Positions 25,046 to 34,500 of a stretch of 64,000 bases of DNA are shown piece after piece. Positions within the stretch are counted from its first letter, which is position 1. The number at the start of each line of letters is the position of its first letter. Made by a program: the position numbers and the translations under genes. The stretch spans positions 5,509,001 to 5,573,000 of the forward strand of contig NZ_CP108518.1 of assembly GCF_035989885.1 (NCBI RefSeq), in the 5' to 3' direction. Origin of the DNA: Streptomyces sp. NBC_01232 (GTDB taxonomy: Bacteria; Actinomycetota; Actinomycetes; Streptomycetales; Streptomycetaceae). The notes beneath the pieces were generated by a model. That model worked only from the letters and a program-made list of their open reading frames with translations. It was not told the origin of the DNA and did not search any database.

Positions 25046-28000
25046 GTGGCATCCGCCGGAGCACCCGGCGTCCGTGAACTGGCCGCGCTGCTGCGCGCGG
25101 CCGGGCTCGACCCGTCCGCCGAGGAACTCGCCGACGCCCTGTGGCTGGCCGGGCACATCCGCGGACCCGGGCAGAGCGCCCCGGGCCCCCGGGAGCCGGG
25201 CGGCCCCGACACCGCGGCCGAGGAGCCGGTCGCCGGGAGCGCCGAGCCCGTACGGCCGGACGCCGAGGACCCGGTCGGCCTCTACGCGCCCGGGGCGGCC
25301 CGCGCCGACGGCGCCGCGGGGGAGCGGCCGCAGGAGTCGCCCGAGGAGTACGGCGTGCCCGTACGGGTGCCGGGCGCCGCAGCGCTGCCCCGCATCCTGG
25401 ACATCCAGCGGGCCCTGCGCGCCCTCCAGCGCCACCGCCCGCCCGGCCCGCCCACCCGCCTGGTGATCGACGAGTCGGCCACCGCCGACGCCAGCGCCCG
25501 CGCCCTCGGCCTGGTCATCCCGGTGCTCCGGCCGGAGAGCCGGCGCGAGGCGACCGTACGGCTGGTGATGGACGCGTCCCCGTCGATGGCCGTCTGGCAG
25601 GACATGTTCGAGGAACTGCGCTCCGTGTGCGAGCGGTTGGGAGCCTTCCACGACGTACAGGTGCACTACCTGCACCGCCTCACGGACGGCACGGCCGCGC
25701 TCGGGCGCAGCCCCGCACCCGGCTGCGTACGCGCCTCCGGCCTGCGCTCCGGGGACCAGCTGCGGGACCCGACCGGCCGCGCCCTGACCATGGTGGTCTC
25801 CGACTGCGCCGGACCGCTGTGGCGCGAGGGCACCGCGCAGCGGCTGCTGCACCGGTGGGCCGAATGCACCCCGTGCATGGTCGTCCAGCCGCTGCCGCAG
25901 CGGCTGTGGGGGCGCAGCTGGCTGCCCACCGAGCGGGGCACCCTCACCCGGCTGGAGGGCGGCGCGCGCAGGCTCACCTTCCGGCCGGACCGGCCGCCGC
26001 TGCCCGGACGGCCCACGGGAGGGCTGACCGTGCCGGTGCTGCCGCCGAGCGCGACCGCCCTCGGCGCCTGGGCCCGGCTGCTGGCCGGGCTCGCCGCCGG
26101 GCCGGTACCGGCCGAGGTGGGCCGGGTGCTGGCCGGACATCCGGCCGCGCCCCTGCCGCCGCCGCGTGCCGTACGGCCGCCACGGGAGCTGGTGGCACGG
26201 TTCCGGTCCTCGGCCGCGCCCCGGGCCGTACAGCTCGCCGTGTACCTGTCGGCGGCTCCGCTGACGCTGCCCGTGATGCGGCTGGTGCAACGCACGATGC
26301 TGCCGGACTCCGAGCCCTCCGACCTGGCGGAGGTGCTGCTGAGCGGGCTGCTGCGGCGCAGCGGTCCGGGGCCGGGGCACTGGTACGAATTCGCCCCCGG
26401 GGTGCAGGACGTGCTGCTGGGACCGCTGGGGCGCGACGAGGCCGCGCTGGTGCTCAAGCACTGCTCGGAGTACGTGCTCGCACACTTCGGGCGGGGCGTG
26501 CGGAACTTCCCCGCGCTCGCCGTGTCCCAGCTGACCGGGATCCCGCCGGCGGTCCGCGACCCCGGGCCCGAGGACACCGAGCGGGCGCCCGAGGGCCGCC
26601 TCCCGCAGGCCTTCGCACAGGTTTCGGCCAAAGTCGTACGGCGCTACCTGCCCGGGATGCCCGAGGAGGGCCCGGCGGTACGGGAGCCCGCCCCGGCCCC
26701 GGTGCCCGTCCGGGCCGGGGCGGTGCGCGCCGCCCGGGTCCGGCTCGCGGACGCGGACGCCGACGGGGACGGCGGCGCACGGGCCCTGTACGAGGCCGTG
26801 GCGGTGCTCCGGCGTGCCGTGACGGCCCCGGCGGGGCCCGGCGATCCGCCGGAGGAGGCGGAGACCGAGCTGGCGGGGGCTCTGCTGAGGCTGTGGACGG
26901 CCCAGCGGGACCCGGAGCTCCTCGCCGAAGCGGAAAGGGCCGTGACCGGGCTGCGCACGGCGAAGGCGGGGGCGGTCCTCGGCCGGGTGCTGTACGAGCG
27001 GGCGCTGGCCGCCGGACCGGATGCGGAACTGCTCGCGGCGGCGGACCTGGAGTTCGCGGCGGCGGGCGCCGCGGCCGACCCCGAGCTGCGGCGGGACTGC
27101 GCCGTGCGGCGGGCCGAGACCCTGATCCGGCTGAGCGGGCTGCGGGACGACACGGGGGCGCTCCGCGAGGCCCGCGCGGCCCTCGAACCCCTGGCGGGCC
27201 CGGCACCCGGCGCGGACACGGGCCTGCGGGACGGCGGCGGTGACGGCGATGGCGACGGCGGTGACGGCGGTGAGGGTACGAGCGCCGTTCGCGGCGACGG
27301 CGGCCCGGCCCCGTACGCGGAACTGCACCTGGCACTCGGCCGCGTCCTGCTGGCCCTGCTGCCCCGCACCCGGGACCCGGCCGAGCGCACGGCCCTGGCC
27401 GGACAGGCCGCGGCCCGCCTGACGCTGGCCCTGGACGCCCCGCCGGCTCCACCCGGGCGTACCGGAGGCGGCACCGCGCGGGTGCGGGTGGAGCTGGCCG
27501 ACGCGCTGCGCCACCTCCCCGGCCGGCTGGAGGAGGCCGCCGCGCAGCTGGACGCGGCCCTGGCGGAGACGGGCGGGGACCCCGAGCTGCGGGTCGCCGC
27601 CCTGGTGTGCCTGGCCCGGGTGCACCGGGAGCGGTACGCGCGGGACGCCGACCAGGCGGCGCTGGAGGACGCCGCCGAGGCGTACGGCCGGGCCCGGCGG
27701 CTGATCCCCCGTGACGGGGAGGCCTTCGGCGAACTGCTGCCCGAGTGGGGCGAGGTACTCCTGGACCGGGCCCGGGCCACCGACGGGCGGCGGTTCACCG
27801 GGACCGCCGTACGCGTCCTGCGCGAGAGCCGCTCCGCCGTCGCCCAGTCCGACCCGGGGTCGGCGCACCGGCTGCTGCGGCTGGCCACCGGGCTCCGGCT
27901 GCGGCACGCCTACGAGGGCGATCCGGTGGACCTGCGGGAGGCCGAATACCTGCTGGAACTGGCCGTCCGGCACAGCCGCGACCCCCTGGAACAGGCCCGC

Positions 28001-28327
28001 GCCTGGCGGGACCACGGAGACGTGCAGCAGGAGATCCACGGCCACACGCGGGCGCTGGACCGCCTCGACCGGGCGGCGGACTCCTACCGGCGGGCCTGGC
28101 GGGCCGCCCTGGAGGCCGACGTGGAGGACCGCGAGGACACCGCAGTCCAGCTGGCCGCCCGCGTACAGGAGCTGCGCGGGGACGTGCTGGCGCGCCTCGC
28201 CCGGCCCCGCGCGGCCCTGGACGCGTACCGCTCGGCGCTGGAGCTGTGGACGCGGACCCGCGAGGGCGCCGCCGGGCGCACGGAGGCGGTCCGCGTACGG
28301 ATACGGACCCTGGAGGCGGGCCTCTGA
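25046..28327 (+). CDS. SAV_2336 N-terminal domain/vWA protein with helical-repeat C-terminus
   Basis: A 1093-residue protein. The N-terminal SAV_2336-related segment (1-40, LAALLRAAGLDPSAEELADALWLA) is followed by a disordered Pro/Ala/Glu linker. A vWA-like domain begins near 165 with TVRLVMDASPSMAVW; DASPS at 176-180 is the metal-binding MIDAS motif. VVSDCAGPLW and WGRSWLPTERG belong to the same domain and its extension. From about 560 to the end there are TPR-like helical repeats (LYEAVAVLRRAV, DALRHLPGRLEEAAAQLDAALAE, EAEYLLELAVRHSRD). Starts at GTG 25046 behind GAGGTGA. It is the partner of the MoxR ATPase in a VMAP-type ternary system. Confidence 0.87.
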   Translation: MASAGAPGVRELAALLRAAGLDPSAEELADALWLAGHIRGPGQSAPGPREPGGPDTAAEEPVAGSAEPVRPDAEDPVGLYAPGAARADGAAGERPQESPEEYGVPVRVPGAAALPRILDIQRALRALQRHRPPGPPTRLVIDESATADASARALGLVIPVLRPESRREATVRLVMDASPSMAVWQDMFEELRSVCERLGAFHDVQVHYLHRLTDGTAALGRSPAPGCVRASGLRSGDQLRDPTGRALTMVVSDCAGPLWREGTAQRLLHRWAECTPCMVVQPLPQRLWGRSWLPTERGTLTRLEGGARRLTFRPDRPPLPGRPTGGLTVPVLPPSATALGAWARLLAGLAAGPVPAEVGRVLAGHPAAPLPPPRAVRPPRELVARFRSSAAPRAVQLAVYLSAAPLTLPVMRLVQRTMLPDSEPSDLAEVLLSGLLRRSGPGPGHWYEFAPGVQDVLLGPLGRDEAALVLKHCSEYVLAHFGRGVRNFPALAVSQLTGIPPAVRDPGPEDTERAPEGRLPQAFAQVSAKVVRRYLPGMPEEGPAVREPAPAPVPVRAGAVRAARVRLADADADGDGGARALYEAVAVLRRAVTAPAGPGDPPEEAETELAGALLRLWTAQRDPELLAEAERAVTGLRTAKAGAVLGRVLYERALAAGPDAELLAAADLEFAAAGAAADPELRRDCAVRRAETLIRLSGLRDDTGALREARAALEPLAGPAPGADTGLRDGGGDGDGDGGDGGEGTSAVRGDGGPAPYAELHLALGRVLLALLPRTRDPAERTALAGQAAARLTLALDAPPAPPGRTGGGTARVRVELADALRHLPGRLEEAAAQLDAALAETGGDPELRVAALVCLARVHRERYARDADQAALEDAAEAYGRARRLIPRDGEAFGELLPEWGEVLLDRARATDGRRFTGTAVRVLRESRSAVAQSDPGSAHRLLRLATGLRLRHAYEGDPVDLREAEYLLELAVRHSRDPLEQARAWRDHGDVQQEIHGHTRALDRLDRAADSYRRAWRAALEADVEDREDTAVQLAARVQELRGDVLARLARPRAALDAYRSALELWTRTREGAAGRTEAVRVRIRTLEAGL

Positions 28328-28439
28328 CGCACGCGCGGCGGGCGCCCCCGCGACCGGGGAGCGCCGTTTCCACGGAGCGGACGGCGGGAACAGGAAGTGG
28401 ACCATCCGGTGTGCGACGCGACAGGGGGACCGGCGGCAC

Positions 28440-28634
28440 ATGGTGACGAAGCAGCAGGAAGTGGCGGCAGCGACCCCGGGATGCCCGGGGCGGCTGCCGG
28501 ATCTCTCCGGGCTGGACCTCGCGGCGCTGCGCGGGATCGACCATCCCGTGCTGGCCCGGGTGATCGAGGGCATGGTCGAGCGGGTGACCCATCCCGCGGA
28601 GATCCTCAACGCCTTCGACTCCAGCGTGGCCTGA
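28440..28634 (+). CDS. fxsA: FxSxx-COOH-type cyclophane RiPP precursor peptide
   Basis: A 64-residue peptide: a Gly/Pro leader, then LPDLSGLDLAALRGIDHPVLARVIEGMVERV, the conserved recognition segment of FxSxx-COOH precursors, and the C-terminus ILNAFDSSVA. Phe59-Asp60-Ser61 is the expected site of the three-residue cyclophane that FxsB-type radical SAM enzymes make between Phe and the Ser beta-carbon. The family name demands two residues after Ser; here three follow (S-V-A), one more than the canonical tail. It lies 112 bases after the vWA gene and 155 before fxsB. The ATG has only a distant purine site (aggggga). Confidence 0.85.
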   Translation: MVTKQQEVAAATPGCPGRLPDLSGLDLAALRGIDHPVLARVIEGMVERVTHPAEILNAFDSSVA

Positions 28635-28789
28635 CCGTCCGGTGCCCGCGCCGCGCGCGGGCCGTGCCTGATCCGCCCCACCTTGAAAGCGAGTTGACCA
28701 CTTTCCGCCGTTAGCCGGGTCCGTCCCCAGGGCAGGGATGCACCGTCCGCCGGGGTGTCCCCGGGCGAGGCCGGGGAGGAGGTGCGGCG

Positions 28790-30235
28790 ATGGCGCGATC
28801 GGTCACGAGCGACTCCCCGCTGCCCGCACCCGGCAACCCCGGCCCGCCCCCGCACCCCGCCCCGGCGCCCGCGGCGGCTCCCGACCCGACGACCCCGCAC
28901 CCCGACCCCGTGCCCGCGGCGGCCGACGCCCCGGCGCCCGCGCCCGCCCCCGACCCCGTCGTGGAGCGGCAGCGGGAGCAGCAGCGCCATGCCCGGAACG
29001 CGCCCTGGCCCTACCTCCGGCTCGACGTGGCCGCCGCGCGGGCCGCCGGCCACCGGCCCCACCCCATCCGGCAGTTCGTCCTCAAGACCCGCAGCCGCTG
29101 CAACCTCGCCTGTACCTACTGCTACGTCTACGAGATGGCCGACCAGGGCTGGCGCGACCAGCCGCCCGCCATGACCCCCGCCACCGCCGCCCGCGCCGCG
29201 CAGCGCATCGCCGAGCACGCCGCCGCCCACGACCTGCCCCGGGTCGACCTCGTCCTGCACGGCGGGGAGCCCCTGCTCACCTCGCCCGCCGAACTGGCCG
29301 CGCCCGTCGACGCCGTACGGGCCGCCGTGGCCGGGACCGCCCCGCGCACCCGGGTCACCGCCACCGTCCAGACCAACGGCACCCTGCTCACCCGCGGCCG
29401 CCTCGCCGCACTCGCCGCCGCCGGGATCCGCGTCGGCGTCAGCCTCGACGGAGGACTGCCCGCGCACAACACCCGGCGGGTGGACCACGCGGGACGGCCC
29501 GGCTTCGGCGCCGCCGCCCGCGGTCTGCGGCTGCTGGCCCGGCACCCGCAGAGCTACGCCGGGGTGCTCGTCGTCGTCGACCTCGGCCACGACCCGGTGG
29601 AGACCTACGAGTCGCTGCTCGCCTTCGCCCCGCCCAGCATCGGGCTGCTCCTGCCGCTCGCGAACTGGAGCGCCCCGCCACCCGGCCACCACCCGGACCG
29701 GACCCCGTACGCCGACTGGCTCCTCGCCGTCTTCGAGCGCTGGTGGCACGACGGCGTACGGCGCACCCGGATCCGGCTCTTCGAGGAGATCATCGCCCTG
29801 TTGCTCGGCCTGCCCGCCGCCACCGAGACCCTCGGGCTCACGCCCGCCGCCACCGCCGTGATCGAGACCGACGGCTCCATCGAACAGGCCGACTCACTGA
29901 AATCCGCGTACGAGGGCGCCGCCGCGACCGGGATGACCCTGGACACCCACAGCTTCGACCAGCTCCTCGACCACCCCGGACTCGCCGCCCGCCAGCTCGG
30001 ACGGGACGCGCTCGCGCCCCGGTGCCGCGCCTGCGAGCTGGTCGACGTGTGCGGCGGCGGGCACTACCCGCACCGCTACCGCGCCGGCGAGGGCTTCCGC
30101 CAGCCGTCCGTGTACTGCGCAGACCTCCAGCTGCTGATCCGCCACATCGCCGCCGCCGTCCAGCGCGCCGCCCGGACCTCCGCCGCCGCCCCCGCGACCG
30201 AGCCCCCCGCACACCCCCCGGCGGTCGCCTCATGA
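28790..30235 (+). CDS. fxsB: FxsB-type cyclophane-forming radical SAM/SPASM maturase
   Basis: A 481-residue radical SAM enzyme. A Pro/Ala-rich disordered N-terminus (about 1-60) precedes VLKTRSRCNLACTYCYVYEM with C104, C108 and C111 binding the SAM [4Fe-4S] cluster; LHGGEPLL is the next radical SAM motif. The SPASM region carries RCRACELVDVCGGG and later YCADLQ (about 412-443) for auxiliary clusters. FxsB proteins cross-link Phe to Ser in FxsA. A strong GGAGGAGG precedes the ATG. Its stop overlaps the next gene start (ATGA). Confidence 0.93.
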   Translation: MARSVTSDSPLPAPGNPGPPPHPAPAPAAAPDPTTPHPDPVPAAADAPAPAPAPDPVVERQREQQRHARNAPWPYLRLDVAAARAAGHRPHPIRQFVLKTRSRCNLACTYCYVYEMADQGWRDQPPAMTPATAARAAQRIAEHAAAHDLPRVDLVLHGGEPLLTSPAELAAPVDAVRAAVAGTAPRTRVTATVQTNGTLLTRGRLAALAAAGIRVGVSLDGGLPAHNTRRVDHAGRPGFGAAARGLRLLARHPQSYAGVLVVVDLGHDPVETYESLLAFAPPSIGLLLPLANWSAPPPGHHPDRTPYADWLLAVFERWWHDGVRRTRIRLFEEIIALLLGLPAATETLGLTPAATAVIETDGSIEQADSLKSAYEGAAATGMTLDTHSFDQLLDHPGLAARQLGRDALAPRCRACELVDVCGGGHYPHRYRAGEGFRQPSVYCADLQLLIRHIAAAVQRAARTSAAAPATEPPAHPPAVAS

Positions 30236-31488
30236 CCGCCGCCCTCACCGCCTTCACCGTCTCCTCGCCCACCCTGCGCGCCCTCGCCTCCACCGAGCCG
30301 TCCATGGAGGGCACCCGCCTGGTCCGCGACGTACGCCGCTCCAAGCGCCTGCTCCTGCTGCGCGCGGTCCTCGACGCCGCCCCCGGCGGCCGGTCCGGGG
30401 AGACCGCCGACGCCTGGGCCCTGCTGGAGGAGGCCGAACGGCACGACGCCGGCGCCGTGCGCGACGTACTGCACTACCCCGCCACCGGGGTGTGGGCCGA
30501 GGAGACCCTGCGCCGGCTGCACGCCCGGTGCGGCCCCCCGGCCGACCTCGGCCACCTCGGGGCCCTCGCCGTCGCCGCCGCCCTGCGCGCCGGGATCGCC
30601 TTCACCCACACCCTGCGCCCCCTGCACGGCCGGCTCGTCCTGCCCACCCTCGGTCTGCTGCGCCCGGACCGCCCCGGCCCGCTCGCCCTCACCGAACGCT
30701 CCTGGGACCCCGACGACCCCGCCACCGTGCCCCTGCACAGCCTGCCGGGAGGCAGGACCGCCCTCGACGACCTCGACCCCTACCGGGCGCCCGGCCCGGC
30801 GCAGCAGGCCCAGGTCCGCCCCGCCCGCCGGCTCACCCCCAAGGGCCACAAGCGGTGGGACACCCAGTGGTCCGGCGCGCTCACCCTGCTCCAGCGCTAC
30901 GACACCGTCCGCGCGGAGGAGACCGTACAGCTGCTGCGCTCCGTCGTACCGCTGGCCGTCGGCTCCCGCTCCAGCGGCGCCACCCTCCCCGCCGCCGCCG
31001 GTTCCGTACTGGCCCGCGCCCAGGCACCGCCAGCGCTCGCCGCGACCCTCGTCCACGAGGTCCAGCACGGCAAACTGGCCGCGCTGGCCGACGTCCTGAC
31101 CCTGCACACCGCCGACCGCACGCCCCGTCACTGGGCCCCGTGGCGCAGCGACCCCCGCCCGCTGGAGGGCCTGCTGCACGGCGCCTACGCCCACCTGGCG
31201 CTCGCCGGGTACTGGCAGCGCGCCGCCCTCTACGGGGCCCGAGGCGCCTGGGCCCAGCACGCCCGGATCCGCGCCCAGGTCGCCGCGGTCCTGCCCGCGC
31301 TGCGGGAGCACGAAGGACTGACTGCAGCCGGACGGGAGTTCACCGAAGCGATGGCCGCCGCCGAGCGCGCGATGGACGACCTCCCGCCCCCCGGCGACCA
31401 GCACGCCGCGGCCCGCCGGGCCATCGACCGCGAACGCCGCGCCTGGTGCGAGGCACACCCCGAACTCGCACCGTTCGCACAGGGCTGA
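30232..31488 (+). CDS. HExxH-motif peptide-modification protein of the FxSxx-COOH system
   Basis: A 418-residue protein with the motif TLVHEVQHGKLAAL (His275, Glu276, His279), characteristic of the HExxH putative peptide-modification family linked to radical SAM RiPP loci; some members act as iron/2-oxoglutarate-type beta-hydroxylases rather than proteases. The opening FTVSSPTLRALAST and SVVPLAVGSRSSGATLPAAAGSV segments are typical of it. It is translationally coupled to fxsB (4-base overlap), which supports a second modification of FxsA or a role in its processing. Which chemistry it performs cannot be decided from sequence. Confidence 0.85.
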   Translation: MTAALTAFTVSSPTLRALASTEPSMEGTRLVRDVRRSKRLLLLRAVLDAAPGGRSGETADAWALLEEAERHDAGAVRDVLHYPATGVWAEETLRRLHARCGPPADLGHLGALAVAAALRAGIAFTHTLRPLHGRLVLPTLGLLRPDRPGPLALTERSWDPDDPATVPLHSLPGGRTALDDLDPYRAPGPAQQAQVRPARRLTPKGHKRWDTQWSGALTLLQRYDTVRAEETVQLLRSVVPLAVGSRSSGATLPAAAGSVLARAQAPPALAATLVHEVQHGKLAALADVLTLHTADRTPRHWAPWRSDPRPLEGLLHGAYAHLALAGYWQRAALYGARGAWAQHARIRAQVAAVLPALREHEGLTAAGREFTEAMAAAERAMDDLPPPGDQHAAARRAIDRERRAWCEAHPELAPFAQG

Positions 31489-31550
31489 CGGACCGTCCGC
31501 TGCGGTACCTTTCAAGCCCGTCCACCGCCCGCATTCAGGGAGACGGCCCG

Positions 31551-34500
31551 ATGACCACCGGTAGTCGCCAGGACCGTGAACCGGCGGCGCAGCAGCCGCC
31601 CCAGCCGCCCCAGCCGCAGCGATTCGTCATCAGCTTCGCGGGGTTCAACCGTCCCTGGGCGGTGTGGATCGCCCACCGCCTGGAGGAGCACGGCCACCGC
31701 GTCGCCCTCCAGCGCTGGGACCCCCAGAGCACTCCCGGCATCGGCCAGGCCCTCGACGACCTGGCCCGCTCCGGCAGCCGGGTCCTCCTCGTCCTCAGCG
31801 AGCGCTACTTCTCCGCCGGCACCCACACCGAGGAGGAGTGGAACACGGCCCTGCGCGCCGTCACCGACCGCCACCCCGACCGGTTCGCCGCGGTCTGCCT
31901 CACCGACGCCCCGCTGCCCAGCGCCGTCGCCGTACTGGAGAAGACCGACCTGTGGGGCCTGGACGCCTACGAGGCCGAGTACCGCGTGCTGCGCCGCCTG
32001 GAGCTGCCCACCGAACGGATCGGCACCGAGACCGGCCGCCGCGGGCCGCGCTTCCCCAACGATCCGCCGGAGATCTGGGGGCGCGTCCCGCGCCGCAACC
32101 CGCGCTTCACCGGCCGCAACGACGTCATCGGCACCCTGCGCGAGGCGCTCGCCGAGGCCCCGCCCGGCGCGTCCACCGTCACCCTGCTCGGGCTCTCCGG
32201 CGTCGGCAAGACCCAGGTCGCCACCGAGTACGCGTACCGCTTCGCCTCCGAGTACGACGTGGTGTGGTGGGTCCCCGCCGAGGACCGGCCCACCCTGCGC
32301 GAACGCCTCGCCGACCTGGCCCCGGCGCTCGGGCTGCCGCGCGGGGCGGGCAGTTACGGCGAGCAGATCCGGGCCGTCCTCGAAGCGCTGCGGCGCGGAA
32401 ATCCGTACGGCCGCTGGCTGATGGTCTTCGACGGCTGCGACAACCCGGACGACCTGATCGACCTGCTGCCCTCCGGCGCGGGCGACGTGATCATCACCTC
32501 GCGCAACCGCGAGTGGGCCGCCCGCCACACCAGCCTCGTCGAGGTCCCGCTCTACGCCCGCCCCGAGTCGATCACCTTCATCCGCCGCCGGGCCCTGCGC
32601 CTGACCGCCGACGAGGCCGACCAGCTCGCCGAGGCGCTGGAGGACTACCCGCTGGCCCTCGACCAGACCGCCGGCTGGCTCGCCGACTCCCCGCTGCCGG
32701 TGGGCGACTACCTCGTCCTTCTCCAGCACCGGATGGACTCCCACGAGGCCGTCGCGATCTCCGAGGACTACCCCCTCCCCTTCCCCACCGCCCTCGCCAT
32801 ACTGCTCAACAACGTCCGCGAGAACTTCCCCGACGCCCTCGCCCTGCTGCGGCTGTTCGTCTTCTTCGCGCCAGGCCCGGTGCCGCTGCGGCTGCTGCGC
32901 GAGTTCCCCGCCGACGACGTGCCCGAACAGCTCGCCGGGCTGATCAACGACCAGATCCGGTGGAACGCCGCCCTGAACAAGCTCGTCCAGTTCTCCGTGG
33001 TGCGGCTGGAGTACTCGGACCTCGCCGTGGAGGAGGGCGGCGGCGGGCTGGAGACCGTCCAGCTGCACCGCATGGTCCACGGCATCGTCCGCGAGAACCT
33101 CTCCGAGGCGGAGGCCGAACCCCTTTCGCGCGCCGTGCGCCAGGTCCTCGCCGCCGCCGACCCCGGCCGGCCCTCCGACGCCCGGCTCTGGCCCCGGTAC
33201 GCCGAACTCATCCCGCACCTGGCCACCTCCGGGGTGCTCACCAGCAGCAACCCGCGCATCCAGAACTTCCTGCTGCACTGCCTGCGCTACCTGATCCTCG
33301 CCGGCGAGTACCGCACCTGCCTGCGGCTCTCCGAGGAGACCGACCTGATCTGGCGGGCCCTGCTCGGCGAGGACCACCCCAAGGTCCGCGAGCTCAGCTA
33401 CCAGTACGGCGAAGCCCTGCGCAACCTCGGGCTCTTCCGGCGGGCCGAGACCCTCACCCGCGCCCGCGCCGACCGGCTCGCCGGGGAACGCGGCGACCGC
33501 GACCTGGAGACCCTGCGCGCCACCAGCTCGTACGGCGGGGTCCTGCTGTGCATCGCCCGCTTCGAACCGGCCCGCGAGATCTTCGAGCACTGCCTGGGCA
33601 CCTACCGCGAACTCCTCGGCGAGGACGACTCCACCACGCTCGCCGCCCAGAACAACCTGGCCGCCACCTACCGCCTGCTCGGCCGCTACCAGGACGCCTA
33701 CGACCTCGACCTGGACACGCTGCGCCGCCGCGAGCGGGTACTGCGGACCCACCACATCTCCACCCTCTCCTCCGGGATCGCCTGCGCCATGGGCCTTCGG
33801 CTGATGGGCCGCTACCACGAGGCGCAGACCCGGCAGGAACAGGGCGTGAAGATCAACACGCAGGTGCTGGGCCTGGAACACCCGCAGACCCTGCGCGCCG
33901 AGCACAACCTCGGGATGTGCCTGCGCCGCTCCGGCGACATCCCCGGCGCGGGCCTGCGGCTGCGGACCGTGTGGGAGCGGGCCACCCGGGTCTTCGGCGC
34001 CGACTACCCGTGGACCCTGATGGTCGCCTCCGACTACGCCACCTACCTCAGGGAGTACGGGGACATCGGCGAGGCCCGCCGGATCTCCGAGGACGTGGTC
34101 CGCGGCTACCAGTCCCAGCTGGGCCTCGCCCACCCGTACAGCATCGGCACGGTCGGCAACCTCGGCCTCGTCCTGCGGGCGCAGGGCGAACGCACGGAGG
34201 CCCTCTCCCTCGCGGAGCAGGCGCTGGTCGGCATGCGGGGCGCGCTCGGCGACCGGCACCCCTGGACGCTGGGCTGCGCCCTGAACGCCACCGGACACCG
34301 CAGCATCACGGGGCGGCTGGAGGACGCGCTGGACCTCAGCCGGGAGACGCTGCGCACGGCCGAGCGGGTACTGGGCCCGGACCACCCGATGGCCCTGAGC
34401 GCCCAGATCGCCCTGGCGGCGGACCTCCGGTCGGTGCGGGAGTACGAGGAGGCGGCGAAGCACGAGGACGCGGGCATCCGCGGCCTGACCCGCACACTGG

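Noticed and set aside
28327..28440. Upstream extension of fxsA in the same frame
   Set aside because: The frame is open far upstream through the vWA gene, but there is no ATG or GTG in the 112-base gap and FxsA homologues are short, so the start at 28440 is kept.
22691..29749. A 2352-codon open frame on the minus strand
   Set aside because: It runs antisense to the VMAP-MoxR-vWA-Fxs genes, has repetitive Gly/Arg/Pro/Ala composition and no domains; it is a by-product of very high third-position GC on the plus strand.
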